From contig JAZGUH010000378.1 in assembly GCA_037893225.1 (NCBI GenBank), positions 248,001 to 312,000 of the forward strand: a stretch of 64,000 nucleotides of DNA, read 5' to 3'. The stretch comes from Hippasteria phrygiana. Taxonomy: Eukaryota > Echinodermata > Asteroidea > Valvatida > Goniasteridae. Numbering within the stretch: the first letter of the stretch is position 1; each line of letters starts with the position of its first letter. Positions 1 through 7,847 of this stretch are shown one piece after another. Below the pieces are notes generated by a model. That model saw nothing but the letters and a program-made list of their open reading frames with translations, was not told the origin of the DNA and did not search any database. Made by a program: the position numbers and the translations under genes.

Positions 1-9
1 TATTCCGGC
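1..9 (-). tRNA. tRNA-Phe, cut by window start
   Basis: Only the 5' end of the gene (positions 1-9 of the tRNA: acceptor strand GCCGGAA plus TA) lies in the window. Whether the copy is intact cannot be seen. Confidence 0.6.
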
Positions 10-155
10 TGTATTATGATCCCAATTCCTACCTTCATGAGACTGGCAATGAAAAGTTGCGTTGAAAGATAGGTGATGACGTATATTTCTGTGCGCTTTG
101 TCTTTTAATATGCGCAGTTTTCTTAATACAAGAAACTTCAAAAATATAGACCGTT

Positions 156-228
156 TGCCGGAACCCGGGATTGAACCAGGGACCTTCAGATCTTCAGTAT
201 GACGCTCTCATAACTGACCTATTCCGGC
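156..228 (-). pseudogene. tRNA-Phe pseudogene, D-arm class D1 (A18 T19, G11, T30)
   Basis: Full length, but box A reads TAGGTCAGTTAT. The D stem has a G11-G24 clash, the G18 G19 pair that contacts the T loop is lost, and T30 faces C40 in the anticodon stem. Box B is intact. Other copies of this class start at 4919, 7333, 12368, 18043, 24596, 27434, 31950, 33381, 36807, 38238, 39550, 40610, 41667, 43508 and 47497. A related copy at 39115 lacks the T30 change and has C47. All are 73 nt. The 5' flank is usually GATTATAATACA. Confidence 0.85.
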
Positions 229-378
229 TGTATTATAATCCCAATTCCTACCTTCATGAGAGTGGCAATGGAAAGTTGCGTTGAAGGATAGGTGATGACG
301 TACACCTATTTCTGTGCGCTTTGTCTTTTAGCAGGCGCAGGTTTCTTACTACAAGAAACTTCACAAATAAGAACCGTT
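229..378 (-). other. spacer without Pol III terminator
   Basis: Between A73 of the A63-type tRNA at 379-451 and the next tRNA body there is no run of four Ts on minus; the longest runs are TTT. The usual +12 T5 reads TTATTTG here and the +23 T5 reads TTTCTTG. Transcripts of the upstream gene would be expected to continue into the broken copy at 156-228, whose own 3' flank has a T5. Confidence 0.7.
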
Positions 379-395
379 TGCCGGAACCTGGGATT

Positions 396-445
<50 letters not shown>

Positions 446-451
446 TCCGGC
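379..451 (-). tRNA. tRNA-Phe(GAA), A63 type (reference)
   Basis: The T stem reads CCTGG/CCAGG, so pair 51-63 is U-A instead of wobble U-G; otherwise consensus. The associated spacer is distinctive (GCAGGCGCAGG on plus) and supplies no T4 terminator. Confidence 0.95.
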
Positions 452-570
452 TGTATTATGATCCCAATTCCTACCTTCATGAGACTGGAAATGAAAAGTT
501 GAAAGATAGGTGATGACGTAGACCTATTTCTGTGCGTTTTGTCTTTTAACATGCACAGTTTTCCTATTAC

Positions 571-575
571 AAAAA
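571..575 (-). terminator. Pol III terminator T5 at +23 (K type)
   Basis: AAAAA on plus reads TTTTT on minus, 23-27 nt past A73 of the copy at 598-670. A sister form found around 30-61 kb has seven Ts at +21 (for example at the copies starting 30891 and 54244). Confidence 0.8.
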
Positions 576-597
576 CACTTCAGAAATAGAAACCGTT

Positions 598-614
598 TGC
601 CGGAACCCGGGATT

Positions 615-664
<50 letters not shown>

Positions 665-670
665 TCCGGC
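598..670 (-). tRNA. tRNA-Phe(GAA), reference consensus copy
   Basis: Phenylalanine acceptor tRNA, transcribed by Pol III and used in cytosolic translation. The 73 nt fold as acceptor GCCGGAA/TTCCGGC, T8 A9, D stem GCTC/GAGC with loop AGTTGGGA (G18 G19 G20 A21), G26, anticodon stem TCAGA/TCTGA with loop CTGAAGA (anticodon GAA, T33, G37), variable AGGTC, T stem CCTGG/CCGGG with loop TTCAATC, and A73. There is one wobble pair, U51-G63. Box A is TAGCTCAGTTGG and box B is GGTTCAATCCC. No intron and no encoded CCA. Compared with the common eukaryotic tRNA-Phe, pairs 5-68 and 28-42 are G-C and C-G, both compensated. Terminator T5 at +23. Other copies below are described by how they differ from this one. 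Confidence 0.97.
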
Positions 671-684
671 TGTATTATGATCCC
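671..684 (-). promoter_or_regulatory. TATA-like 5' flank
   Basis: Immediately upstream of the tRNA on minus is GGATCATAATACA, ending at position -1. The AT-rich ATAATA resembles the weak upstream TATA-like elements that help TFIIIB at some eukaryotic tRNA genes. Variant flanks replace GATCATAATACA with GATTATAATACA (next to D-arm-defective copies), GATCATAACACA, GGTTCGTAATACA or GATTTCGTAATACA. The core AATACA is kept in most. A regulatory role is inference. Confidence 0.35.
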
Positions 685-729
685 AATTCCTACCTTCATG
701 CGACTGTAAATGAAAAGTTGAAAGATATG

Positions 730-739
730 TGATGACGTA
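730..739. promoter_or_regulatory. conserved TGATGACGTA spacer motif
   Basis: This 10-mer, containing the ATF/CREB-like half site TGACGT, sits near the middle of almost every spacer. The base after it varies by spacer subtype (G, C, T, A), so the core is more constant than its right flank. It may only mark shared ancestry; binding by any factor is speculative. Confidence 0.25.
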
Positions 740-814
740 GCCTATTTCTGTGCGTTTTGTCTTTTAACATGCACAGTTTTCCTATTACAAGAAACTTCAA
801 AAATATAGACCGTT

Positions 815-887
815 TACCGGAACCCGGGATTGAACCAGGGACCTTCAGATCTTCAGTATGACGCTCTCACAACTGACCTATTCCGGC
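815..887 (-). pseudogene. tRNA-Phe pseudogene, D-arm class D2 (T19, G11, T30)
   Basis: As class D1 but with G18 kept and G19 changed to T. This copy alone also has C72 changed to T (U72 opposite G1, a wobble). Other members start at 5578, 7992, 9953, 11484, 13027, 14558, 18702, 20233, 21111, 25255 and 28093, all left of 28.2 kb. Box B is intact. Confidence 0.85.
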
Positions 888-1038
888 TGTATTATAATCC
901 CAATTCCTACCTTCATGAGAGTGGCAATGGAAAGTTGCGTTGAAGGATAGGTGATGACGTACACCTATTTCTGTGCGTTTTGTCTTTTAACATGCACAGT
1001 TTTCCTATTACAAAAACACTTCAGAAATAGAAACCGTT

Positions 1039-1055
1039 TGCCGGAACCCGGGATT

Positions 1056-1105
<50 letters not shown>

Positions 1106-1111
1106 TCCGGC
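1039..1111 (-). tRNA. tRNA-Phe(GAA)
   Basis: Consensus body; T5 at +23. Confidence 0.95.
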
Positions 1112-1256
1112 TGTATTATGATCCCAATTCCTGCCTTCATGAGACTGTAAATGAAAAGTTGAAAGATAGGTGATGACGTAGCCTATTTCTGTGCGTTTTG
1201 TCTTTTAACATGCACAGTTTTCCTATTACAAAAACACTTCAGAAATAGAAACCGTT

Positions 1257-1273
1257 TGCCGGAACCCGGGATT

Positions 1274-1319
<46 letters not shown>

Positions 1320-1329
1320 TTATTCCGGC
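1257..1329 (-). tRNA. tRNA-Phe(GAA), A10 variant (reference)
   Basis: G10 to A gives an A10-C25 mismatch in the D stem and changes box A to TAACTCAGTTGG. The rest is consensus, with T5 at +23. The 5' flank is the distinctive GATTTCGTAATACA. Activity is uncertain. Confidence 0.7.
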
Positions 1330-1475
1330 TGTATTACGAAATCAATTCAAACCTTCATGAGAGTGGCAATGGAAAGTTGCGTTGAAAGATAGGTGATGAC
1401 GTAAATTTCTGTGCGTTTTGTCTTTTAACATGCACAGTTTTCCTATTACAAGAAACTTCAAAAATATAAACTGTT

Positions 1476-1502
1476 TGCCGGAACCCGGGATTGAACCAGG
1501 GG

Positions 1503-1542
<40 letters not shown>

Positions 1543-1548
1543 TCCGGC
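1476..1548 (-). tRNA. tRNA-Phe(GAA), C47 type (reference)
   Basis: The variable loop is AGGCC in place of AGGTC, a change at a non-conserved position; all stems are intact. The 3' flank begins AACAGTTTATA, T5 at +12. Confidence 0.95.
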
Positions 1549-1694
1549 TGTATTATGATCCCAATTCCTACCTTCATAAGACTGGCAATGAAAAGTTGCG
1601 TTGAAAGATAGGTGATGACGTATATTTCTTTGCGTTTTGTCTTTTAACATGCGCAGTTTTGCTATTACAAGAAACTTCAAAAATAGAAACCGTT

Positions 1695-1722
1695 TGCCGG
1701 AACCCGGGATTGAACCAGGGAC

Positions 1723-1753
<31 letters not shown>

Positions 1754-1759
1754 TCCGGC
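1695..1759 (-). pseudogene. tRNA-Phe with 8-nt anticodon-arm deletion
   Basis: 65 nt. CTGAAGATCTGAAGG has collapsed to CTGAAGG, a deletion between the two copies of CTGAAG that removes the 3' side of the anticodon stem. Boxes A and B remain. Other members start at 2343, 3431, 6458, 8653, 9302, 10833, 13907, 15438, 16744, 17832, 19582, 21991, 23297, 24385, 26135, 27223, 28973, 30061, 33172, 34918, 38029 and 47288 (each 65 nt). In most cases it is the unit directly upstream (transcriptional sense) of a C47 copy. Confidence 0.88.
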
Positions 1760-1904
1760 TGTATTATGATCCCAATTCCTGCCTTCATGAGACTGTAAAT
1801 GAAAAGTTGAAAGATAGGTGATGACGTAGCCTATTTCTGTGCGTTTTGTCTTTTAACATGCACAGTTTTCCTATTACAAAAACACTTCAGAAATAGAAAC
1901 CGTT

Positions 1905-1921
1905 TGCCGGAACCCGGGATT

Positions 1922-1967
<46 letters not shown>

Positions 1968-1977
1968 TTATTCCGGC
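1905..1977 (-). tRNA. tRNA-Phe(GAA), A10 variant
   Basis: A10-C25; 648 bp from its twin at 1257. Confidence 0.7.
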
Positions 1978-2123
1978 TGTATTACGAAATCAATTCAAAC
2001 CTTCATGAGAGTGGCAATGGAAAGTTGCGTTGAAAGATAGGTGATGACGTAAATTTCTGTGCGTTTTGTCTTTTAACATGCACAGTTTTCCTATTACAAG
2101 AAACTTCAAAAATATAAACTGTT

Positions 2124-2150
2124 TGCCGGAACCCGGGATTGAACCAGGGG

Positions 2151-2190
<40 letters not shown>

Positions 2191-2196
2191 TCCGGC
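2124..2196 (-). tRNA. tRNA-Phe(GAA), C47
   Basis: Exact relative of the copy at 1476 (648 bp apart); T5 at +12. Confidence 0.95.
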
Positions 2197-2370
2197 TGTA
2201 TTATGATCCCAATTCCTACCTTCATAAGACTGGCAATGAAAAGTTGCGTTGAAAGATAGGTGATGACGTATATTTCTTTGCGTTTTGTCTTTTAACATGC
2301 GCAGTTTTGCTATTACAAGAAACTTCAAAAATAGAAACCGTTTGCCGGAACCCGGGATTGAACCAGGGAC

Positions 2371-2401
<31 letters not shown>

Positions 2402-2551
2402 TCCGGCTGTATTATGATCCCAATTCCTACCTTCATGAGACTGTAAATGAAAAGTTGAAAGATAGGTGATGACGTAGCCTATTTCTGTGCGTTTTGTCTT
2501 TTAACATGCACAGTTTTCCTATTACAAGAAATTTCAAAAATATAGACCGTT

Positions 2552-2624
2552 TGCCGGAACCCGGGATTGAACCAGGGACCTTCAGATCTTCAGTATGACG
2601 CTCTCATAGTTGACCTATTCCGGC
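2552..2624 (-). pseudogene. tRNA-Phe pseudogene, D-arm class D3 (A15 C16 A18 T19, G11, T30)
   Basis: The most changed D loop of the full-length copies (box A TAGGTCAACTAT). Other members start at 3640, 15647, 16953, 22200, 23506, 26344, 29182 and 34039. They share a private 3' flank change (AGAAATTTC instead of AGAAACTTC on plus), so the class is a single lineage copied with its spacer. Confidence 0.85.
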
Positions 2625-2775
2625 TGTATTATAATCCCAATTCCTACCTTCATGAGAGTGGCAATGGAAAGTTGCGTTGAAGGATAGGTGATAACGTACA
2701 CCTATTTCTGTGCGTTTTGTCTTTTAACATGCACAGTTTTCCTATTACAAAAACACTTCAGAAATAGAAACCGTT

Positions 2776-2792
2776 TGCCGGAACCCGGGATT

Positions 2793-2827
<35 letters not shown>

Positions 2828-2848
2828 CCCCAACTGAGCTATTCCGGC
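2776..2848 (-). tRNA. tRNA-Phe(GAA), G21 variant (reference)
   Basis: Conserved A21 is G, giving a D loop of AGTTGGGG; stems are intact. The 5' flank is ATAACACA and T5 lies at +23. Confidence 0.72.
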
Positions 2849-2992
2849 TGTGTTATGATCCCAATTCCTACCTTCATGAGACTGTAAATGAAAAGTTGAA
2901 AGATAGGTGATGACGTAGCCTATTTCTGTGCGTTTTGTCTTTTAACATGCACAGTTTTCCTATTACAAGAAACTTCAAAAATATAGACCGTT

Positions 2993-3065
2993 TGCCGGAA
3001 CCCGGGATTGAACCAGGGACCTTCAGATCTTCAGTATGACGCTCTCACAACTGAGTTATTCCGGC
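2993..3065 (-). pseudogene. tRNA-Phe pseudogene, D-arm class D4 (A10, T19, T30)
   Basis: Combines the A10 change of the A10 class with T19 and T30 of class D2. It is therefore best read as a recombinant whose break lies inside the tRNA D arm. Other members start at 17394, 23947, 26785, 29623 and 34480. The 5' flank is the GATTTCGTAATACA type that accompanies A10 copies. Confidence 0.8.
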
Positions 3066-3211
3066 TGTATTACGAAATCAATTCAAACCTTCATGAGAGT
3101 GGCAATGGAAAGTTGCGTTGAAAGATAGGTGATGACGTATATTTCTGTGCGTTTTGTCTTTTAACATGCACAGTTTTCCTATTACAAGAAACTTCAAAAA
3201 TATAAACTGTT

Positions 3212-3238
3212 TGCCGGAACCCGGGATTGAACCAGGGG

Positions 3239-3278
<40 letters not shown>

Positions 3279-3284
3279 TCCGGC
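3212..3284 (-). tRNA. tRNA-Phe(GAA), C47
   Basis: 1,088 bp from its twin at 2124; T5 at +12. Confidence 0.95.
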
Positions 3285-3458
3285 TGTATTATGATCCCAA
3301 TTCCTACCTTCATAAGACTGGCAATGAAAAGTTGCGTTGAAAGATAGGTGATGACGTATATTTCTTTGCGTTTTGTCTTTTAACATGCGCAGTTTTGCTA
3401 TTACAAGAAACTTCAAAAATAGAAACCGTTTGCCGGAACCCGGGATTGAACCAGGGAC

Positions 3459-3489
<31 letters not shown>

Positions 3490-3863
3490 TCCGGCTGTAT
3501 TATGATCCCAATTCCTACCTTCATGAGACTGTAAATGAAAAGTTGAAAGATAGGTGATGACGTAGCCTATTTCTGTGCGTTTTGTCTTTTAACATGCACA
3601 GTTTTCCTATTACAAGAAATTTCAAAAATATAGACCGTTTGCCGGAACCCGGGATTGAACCAGGGACCTTCAGATCTTCAGTATGACGCTCTCATAGTTG
3701 ACCTATTCCGGCTGTATTATAATCCCAATTCCTACCTTCATGAGAGTGGCAATGGAAAGTTGCGTTGAAGGATAGGTGATGACGTACACCTATTTCTGTG
3801 CGTTTTGTCTTTTAACATGCACAGTTTTCCTTTTACAAAAACACTTCAGAAATAGAAACCGTT

Positions 3864-3880
3864 TGCCGGAACCCGGGATT

Positions 3881-3915
<35 letters not shown>

Positions 3916-3936
3916 CCCCAACTGAGCTATTCCGGC
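3864..3936 (-). tRNA. tRNA-Phe(GAA), G21 variant
   Basis: G21; 1,088 bp from 2776. Confidence 0.72.
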
Positions 3937-4080
3937 TGTGTTATGATCCCAATTCCTACCTTCATGAGACTGTAAATGAAAAGTTGAAAGATAGGTGATG
4001 ACGTAGCCTATTTCTGTGCGTTTTGTCTTTTAACATGCACAGTTTTCCTATTACAAGAAACTTCAAAAATAGAAATCGTT

Positions 4081-4097
4081 TGCCGGAACCCGGGATT

Positions 4098-4131
<34 letters not shown>

Positions 4132-4153
4132 GTCCCAACTGAGCTATTCCGGC
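4081..4153 (-). tRNA. tRNA-Phe(GAA), C22 variant
   Basis: G22 to C makes a C13-C22 clash in the D stem. Private to this copy; T5 at +12. Confidence 0.6.
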
Positions 4154-4299
4154 TGTATTATGATCCCAATTCCTACCTTCATGAGACTGGCAATGAAAAG
4201 TTGCGTTGAAAGATAGGTGATGACGTATATTTCTGTGCGCTTTGTCTTTTAATATGCGCAGTTTTCTTAATACAAGAAACTTCACAAATAAAAACCGTT

Positions 4300-4336
4300 T
4301 GCCGGAACCCGGGATTGAACCAGGGACTATTCCGGC
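4300..4336 (-). pseudogene. 37-nt acceptor/T-arm minihelix derivative of tRNA-Phe
   Basis: A 36-nt internal deletion removes the D arm, anticodon arm and variable loop. What is left is GCCGGAATAG joined to TCCCTGG, the T loop and the 3' acceptor strand. Acceptor and T stems still pair, and box B stays intact while box A is lost. A T5 lies only 6 nt past A73. Other members start at 30708, 31550, 35565, 36407, 40210, 41270, 42327, 44948, 47101, 48717, 49113, 50733, 53874, 54061, 55683, 59698, 59885 and 61507 (37 nt each). Those at 44948, 50733, 55683 and 61507 have C72 changed to G. The one at 48717 carries the A63 T stem and its terminator-less flank, and so is a recombinant. Confidence 0.85.
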
Positions 4337-4482
4337 TGTATTATGATCCCAATTCCTACCTTCATGAGACTGTAAATGAAAAGTTGAAAGATAGGTGATG
4401 ACGTATACCTATTTCTATGCGTTTTGTCTTTTAACATGCACAGTTTTCCAATTACAAAAACACTTCAGAAATAGAAACCGTT

Positions 4483-4499
4483 TGTCGGAACCCGGGATT

Positions 4500-4549
<50 letters not shown>

Positions 4550-4555
4550 TCCGGC
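4483..4555 (-). tRNA. tRNA-Phe(GAA), A71 variant
   Basis: G71 to A makes a C2-A71 mismatch near the acceptor end; the rest is consensus. Probably impaired in 3' processing. Confidence 0.55.
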
Positions 4556-4683
4556 TGTATTATGATCCCAATTCCTACCTTCATGAGACTGTAATTGAAA
4601 AGTTGAAAGATAGGTGATGACGTAGCCTATTTCTGTGCGTTTTGTCTTTTAACATGCACAGTTTTCCTATTACAAGAAACTTC

Positions 4684-4688
4684 AAAAA
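4684..4688 (-). terminator. Pol III terminator T5 at +12 (M type)
   Basis: TTTTT on minus, 12-16 nt past A73 of the copy at 4700-4772. This is one of the two commonest terminator placements. In the right third a sister form has only four Ts at +13 (for example at 48275, 50072 and 55022). Confidence 0.8.
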
Positions 4689-4699
4689 TAGAAATCGTT

Positions 4700-4716
4700 T
4701 GCCGGAACCCGGGATT

Positions 4717-4766
<50 letters not shown>

Positions 4767-4772
4767 TCCGGC
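4700..4772 (-). tRNA. tRNA-Phe(GAA)
   Basis: Consensus body, 3' flank AACGATTTC; T5 at +12. Confidence 0.95.
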
Positions 4773-5141
4773 TGTATTATGATCCCAATTCCTACCTTCA
4801 TGAGACTGGCAATGAAAAGTTGCGTTGAAAGATAGGTGATGACGTATATTTCTGTGCGCTTTGTCTTTTAATATGCGCAGTTTTCTTAATACAAGAAACT
4901 TCAAAAATATAGACCGTTTGCCGGAACCCGGGATTGAACCAGGGACCTTCAGATCTTCAGTATGACGCTCTCATAACTGACCTATTCCGGCTGTATTATA
5001 ATCCCAATTCCTACCTTCATGAGAGTGGCAATGGAAAGTTGCGTTGAAGGATAGGTGATGACGTACACCTATTTCTGTGCGCTTTGTCTTTTAGCAGGCG
5101 CAGGTTTCTTACTACAAGAAACTTCACAAATAAGAACCGTT

Positions 5142-5158
5142 TGCCGGAACCTGGGATT

Positions 5159-5208
<50 letters not shown>

Positions 5209-5214
5209 TCCGGC
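5142..5214 (-). tRNA. tRNA-Phe(GAA), A63
   Basis: U51-A63 pair; no T4 before the broken copy at 4919. Confidence 0.94.
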
Positions 5215-5360
5215 TGTATTATGATCCCAATTCCTACCTTCATGAGACTGGAAATGAAAAGTTGAAAGATAGGTGATGACGTAGACCTATTTCTGTGCGT
5301 TTTGTCTTTTAACATGCACAGTTTTCCTATTACAAAAACACTTCAGAAATAGAAACCGTT

Positions 5361-5377
5361 TGCCGGAACCCGGGATT

Positions 5378-5427
<50 letters not shown>

Positions 5428-5433
5428 TCCGGC
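5361..5433 (-). tRNA. tRNA-Phe(GAA)
   Basis: Consensus body; T5 at +23. Confidence 0.95.
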
Positions 5434-5801
5434 TGTATTATGATCCCAATTCCTACCTTCATGCGACTGTAAATGAAAAGTTGAAAGATATGTGATGACG
5501 TAGCCTATTTCTGTGCGTTTTGTCTTTTAACATGCACAGTTTTCCTATTACAAGAAACTTCAAAAATATAGACCGTTTGCCGGAACCCGGGATTGAACCA
5601 GGGACCTTCAGATCTTCAGTATGACGCTCTCACAACTGACCTATTCCGGCTGTATTATAATCCCAATTCCTACCTTCATGAGAGTGGCAATGGAAAGTTG
5701 CGTTGAAGGATAGGTGATGACGTACACCTATTTCTGTGCGTTTTGTCTTTTAACATGCACAGTTTTCCTATTACAAAAACACTTCAGAAATAGAAACCGT
5801 T

Positions 5802-5818
5802 TGCCGGAACCCGGGATT

Positions 5819-5868
<50 letters not shown>

Positions 5869-5874
5869 TCCGGC
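5802..5874 (-). tRNA. tRNA-Phe(GAA)
   Basis: Consensus body; T5 at +23. Confidence 0.95.
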
Positions 5875-6019
5875 TGTATTATGATCCCAATTCCTGCCTT
5901 CATGAGACTGTAAATGAAAAGTTGAAAGATAGGTGATGACGTAGCCTATTTCTGTGCGTTTTGTCTTTTAACATGCACAGTTTTCCTATTACAAAAACAC
6001 TTCAGAAATAGAAACCGTT

Positions 6020-6036
6020 TGCCGGAACCCGGGATT

Positions 6037-6082
<46 letters not shown>

Positions 6083-6092
6083 TTATTCCGGC
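6020..6092 (-). tRNA. tRNA-Phe(GAA), A10 variant
   Basis: A10-C25. Confidence 0.7.
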
Positions 6093-6238
6093 TGTATTAC
6101 GAAATCAATTCAAACCTTCATGAGAGTGGCAATGGAAAGTTGCGTTGAAAGATAGGTGATGACGTATATTTCTGTGCGTTTTGTCTTTTAACATGCACAG
6201 TTTTCCTATTACAAGAAACTTCAAAAATATAAACTGTT

Positions 6239-6265
6239 TGCCGGAACCCGGGATTGAACCAGGGG

Positions 6266-6305
<40 letters not shown>

Positions 6306-6311
6306 TCCGGC
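6239..6311 (-). tRNA. tRNA-Phe(GAA), C47
   Basis: C47; T5 at +12. Confidence 0.95.
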
Positions 6312-6485
6312 TGTATTATGATCCCAATTCCTACCTTCATAAGACTGGCAATGAAAAGTTGCGTTGAAAGATAGGTGATGACGTATATTTCTTTGCGTTT
6401 TGTCTTTTAACATGCGCAGTTTTGCTATTACAAGAAACTTCAAAAATAGAAACCATTTGCCGGAACCCGGGATTGAACCAGGGAC

Positions 6486-6516
<31 letters not shown>

Positions 6517-6672
6517 TCCGGCTGTATTATGATCCCAATTCCTACCTTCATGAGAGTGGCAATGGAAAGTTGCGTTGAAGGATAGGTGATGACGTACACC
6601 TATTTCTGTGCGCTTTGTCTTTTAGCAGGCGCAGGTTTCTTACTACAAGAAACTTCACAAATAAGAAACGTT

Positions 6673-6689
6673 TGCCGGAACCTGGGATT

Positions 6690-6721
<32 letters not shown>

Positions 6722-6745
6722 ATCTCCCAACTGAGCTATTCCGGC
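6673..6745 (-). tRNA. tRNA-Phe(GAA), A63 T24 variant
   Basis: An A63-type copy with G24 to T, giving a C11-U24 mismatch in the D stem. No T4 downstream. Confidence 0.65.
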
Positions 6746-6890
6746 TGTATTATGATCCCAATTCCTGCCTTCATGAGACTGTAAATGAAAAGTTGAAAGA
6801 TAGGTGATGACGTAGCCTATTTCTGTGCGTTTTGTCTTTTAACATGCACAGTTTTCCTATTACAAAAACACTTCAGAAATAGAAACCGTT

Positions 6891-6907
6891 TGCCGGAACC
6901 CGGGATT

Positions 6908-6942
<35 letters not shown>

Positions 6943-6963
6943 GCCCAACTGAGTTATTCCGGC
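6891..6963 (-). tRNA. tRNA-Phe(GAA), A10 C21 variant
   Basis: A10-C25 mismatch plus A21 to C in the D loop; probably impaired. Confidence 0.55.
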
Positions 6964-7113
6964 TGTATTACGAAATCAATTCAAACCTTCATGAGAGTGG
7001 CAATGGAAAGTTGCGTTGAAAGATAGGTGATGACGTAGACCTATTTCTGTGCGTTTTGTCTTTCAACATGCACAGTTTTCCTATTACAAGAAACTTCAAA
7101 AATAGAAATCGTT

Positions 7114-7130
7114 TGCCGGAACCCGGGATT

Positions 7131-7180
<50 letters not shown>

Positions 7181-7186
7181 TCCGGC
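7114..7186 (-). tRNA. tRNA-Phe(GAA)
   Basis: Consensus body; T5 at +12. Confidence 0.95.
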
Positions 7187-7555
7187 TGTATTATGATCCC
7201 AATTCCTACCTTCATGAGACTGGCAATGAAAAGTTGCGTTGAAAGATAGGTGATGACGTATATTTCTGTGCGCTTTGTCTTTTAATATGCGCAGTTTTCT
7301 TAATACAAGAAACTTCAAAAATATAGACCGTTTGCCGGAACCCGGGATTGAACCAGGGACCTTCAGATCTTCAGTATGACGCTCTCATAACTGACCTATT
7401 CCGGCTGTATTATAATCCCAATTCCTACCTTCATGAGAGTGGCAATGGAAAGTTGCGTTGAAGGATAGGTGATGACGTACACCTATTTCTGTGCGCTTTG
7501 TCTTTTAGCAGGCGCAGGTTTCTTACTACAAGAAACTTCACAAATAAGAACCGTT

Positions 7556-7572
7556 TGCCGGAACCTGGGATT

Positions 7573-7622
<50 letters not shown>

Positions 7623-7628
7623 TCCGGC
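7556..7628 (-). tRNA. tRNA-Phe(GAA), A63
   Basis: U51-A63; no T4 downstream. Confidence 0.94.
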
Positions 7629-7774
7629 TGTATTATGATCCCAATTCCTACCTTCATGAGACTGGAAATGAAAAGTTGAAAGATAGGTGATGACGTAGAC
7701 CTATTTCTGTGCGTTTTGTCTTTTAACATGCACAGTTTTCCTTTTACAAAAACACTTCAGAAATAGAAACCGTT

Positions 7775-7791
7775 TGCCGGAACCCGGGATT

Positions 7792-7841
<50 letters not shown>

Positions 7842-7847
7842 TCCGGC
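7775..7847 (-). tRNA. tRNA-Phe(GAA)
   Basis: Consensus body; T5 at +23, with CTTTTAC in place of CTATTAC next to it on plus. Confidence 0.95.

Larger units (their letters stand above)
1..1759. repeat. higher-order repeat, copy 1 (offset 4,763)
   Basis: Eight units in the same order and class as 4764-6522, with only scattered differences (for example T72 at 815 only). It shows segment-scale duplication above the single-unit level. Confidence 0.8.
1112..1759. repeat. three-unit block, copy 1 (648 bp)
   Basis: Contains an A10 copy, a C47 copy and an 8-nt-deleted copy. It is directly repeated at 1760-2407 and looks identical wherever I compared it. Confidence 0.8.
1760..2407. repeat. three-unit block, copy 2 (648 bp)
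   Basis: Adjacent tandem copy of 1112-1759. The same A10 / C47 / deletion triplet is the commonest local motif in the first 30 kb. Confidence 0.8.
4764..6522. repeat. higher-order repeat, copy 2 (offset 4,763)
   Basis: Matches 1-1759 unit by unit; copy starts 156, 379, 598, 815, 1039, 1257, 1476 and 1695 map to +4,763 exactly. Parts recur again at +2,414 (7333-8288) and +5,035 from there (12368-13323). Confidence 0.8.

Noticed and set aside
292..513. Recurrent 73-codon plus-strand ORF with a hydrophobic start (MMTYTYFCALCLLAGAGF...), looking like a signal peptide
   Set aside because: It is antisense to spacer and tRNA sequence, recurs only where the A63-type spacer recurs, and its C-terminal half is the reverse complement of the tRNA.
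4300..4336. Mitochondrial-style armless tRNA gene
   Set aside because: It lacks any anticodon arm, and its ends match the neighbouring nuclear tRNA-Phe exactly, so it is a deletion product of the array and not a decoding tRNA.
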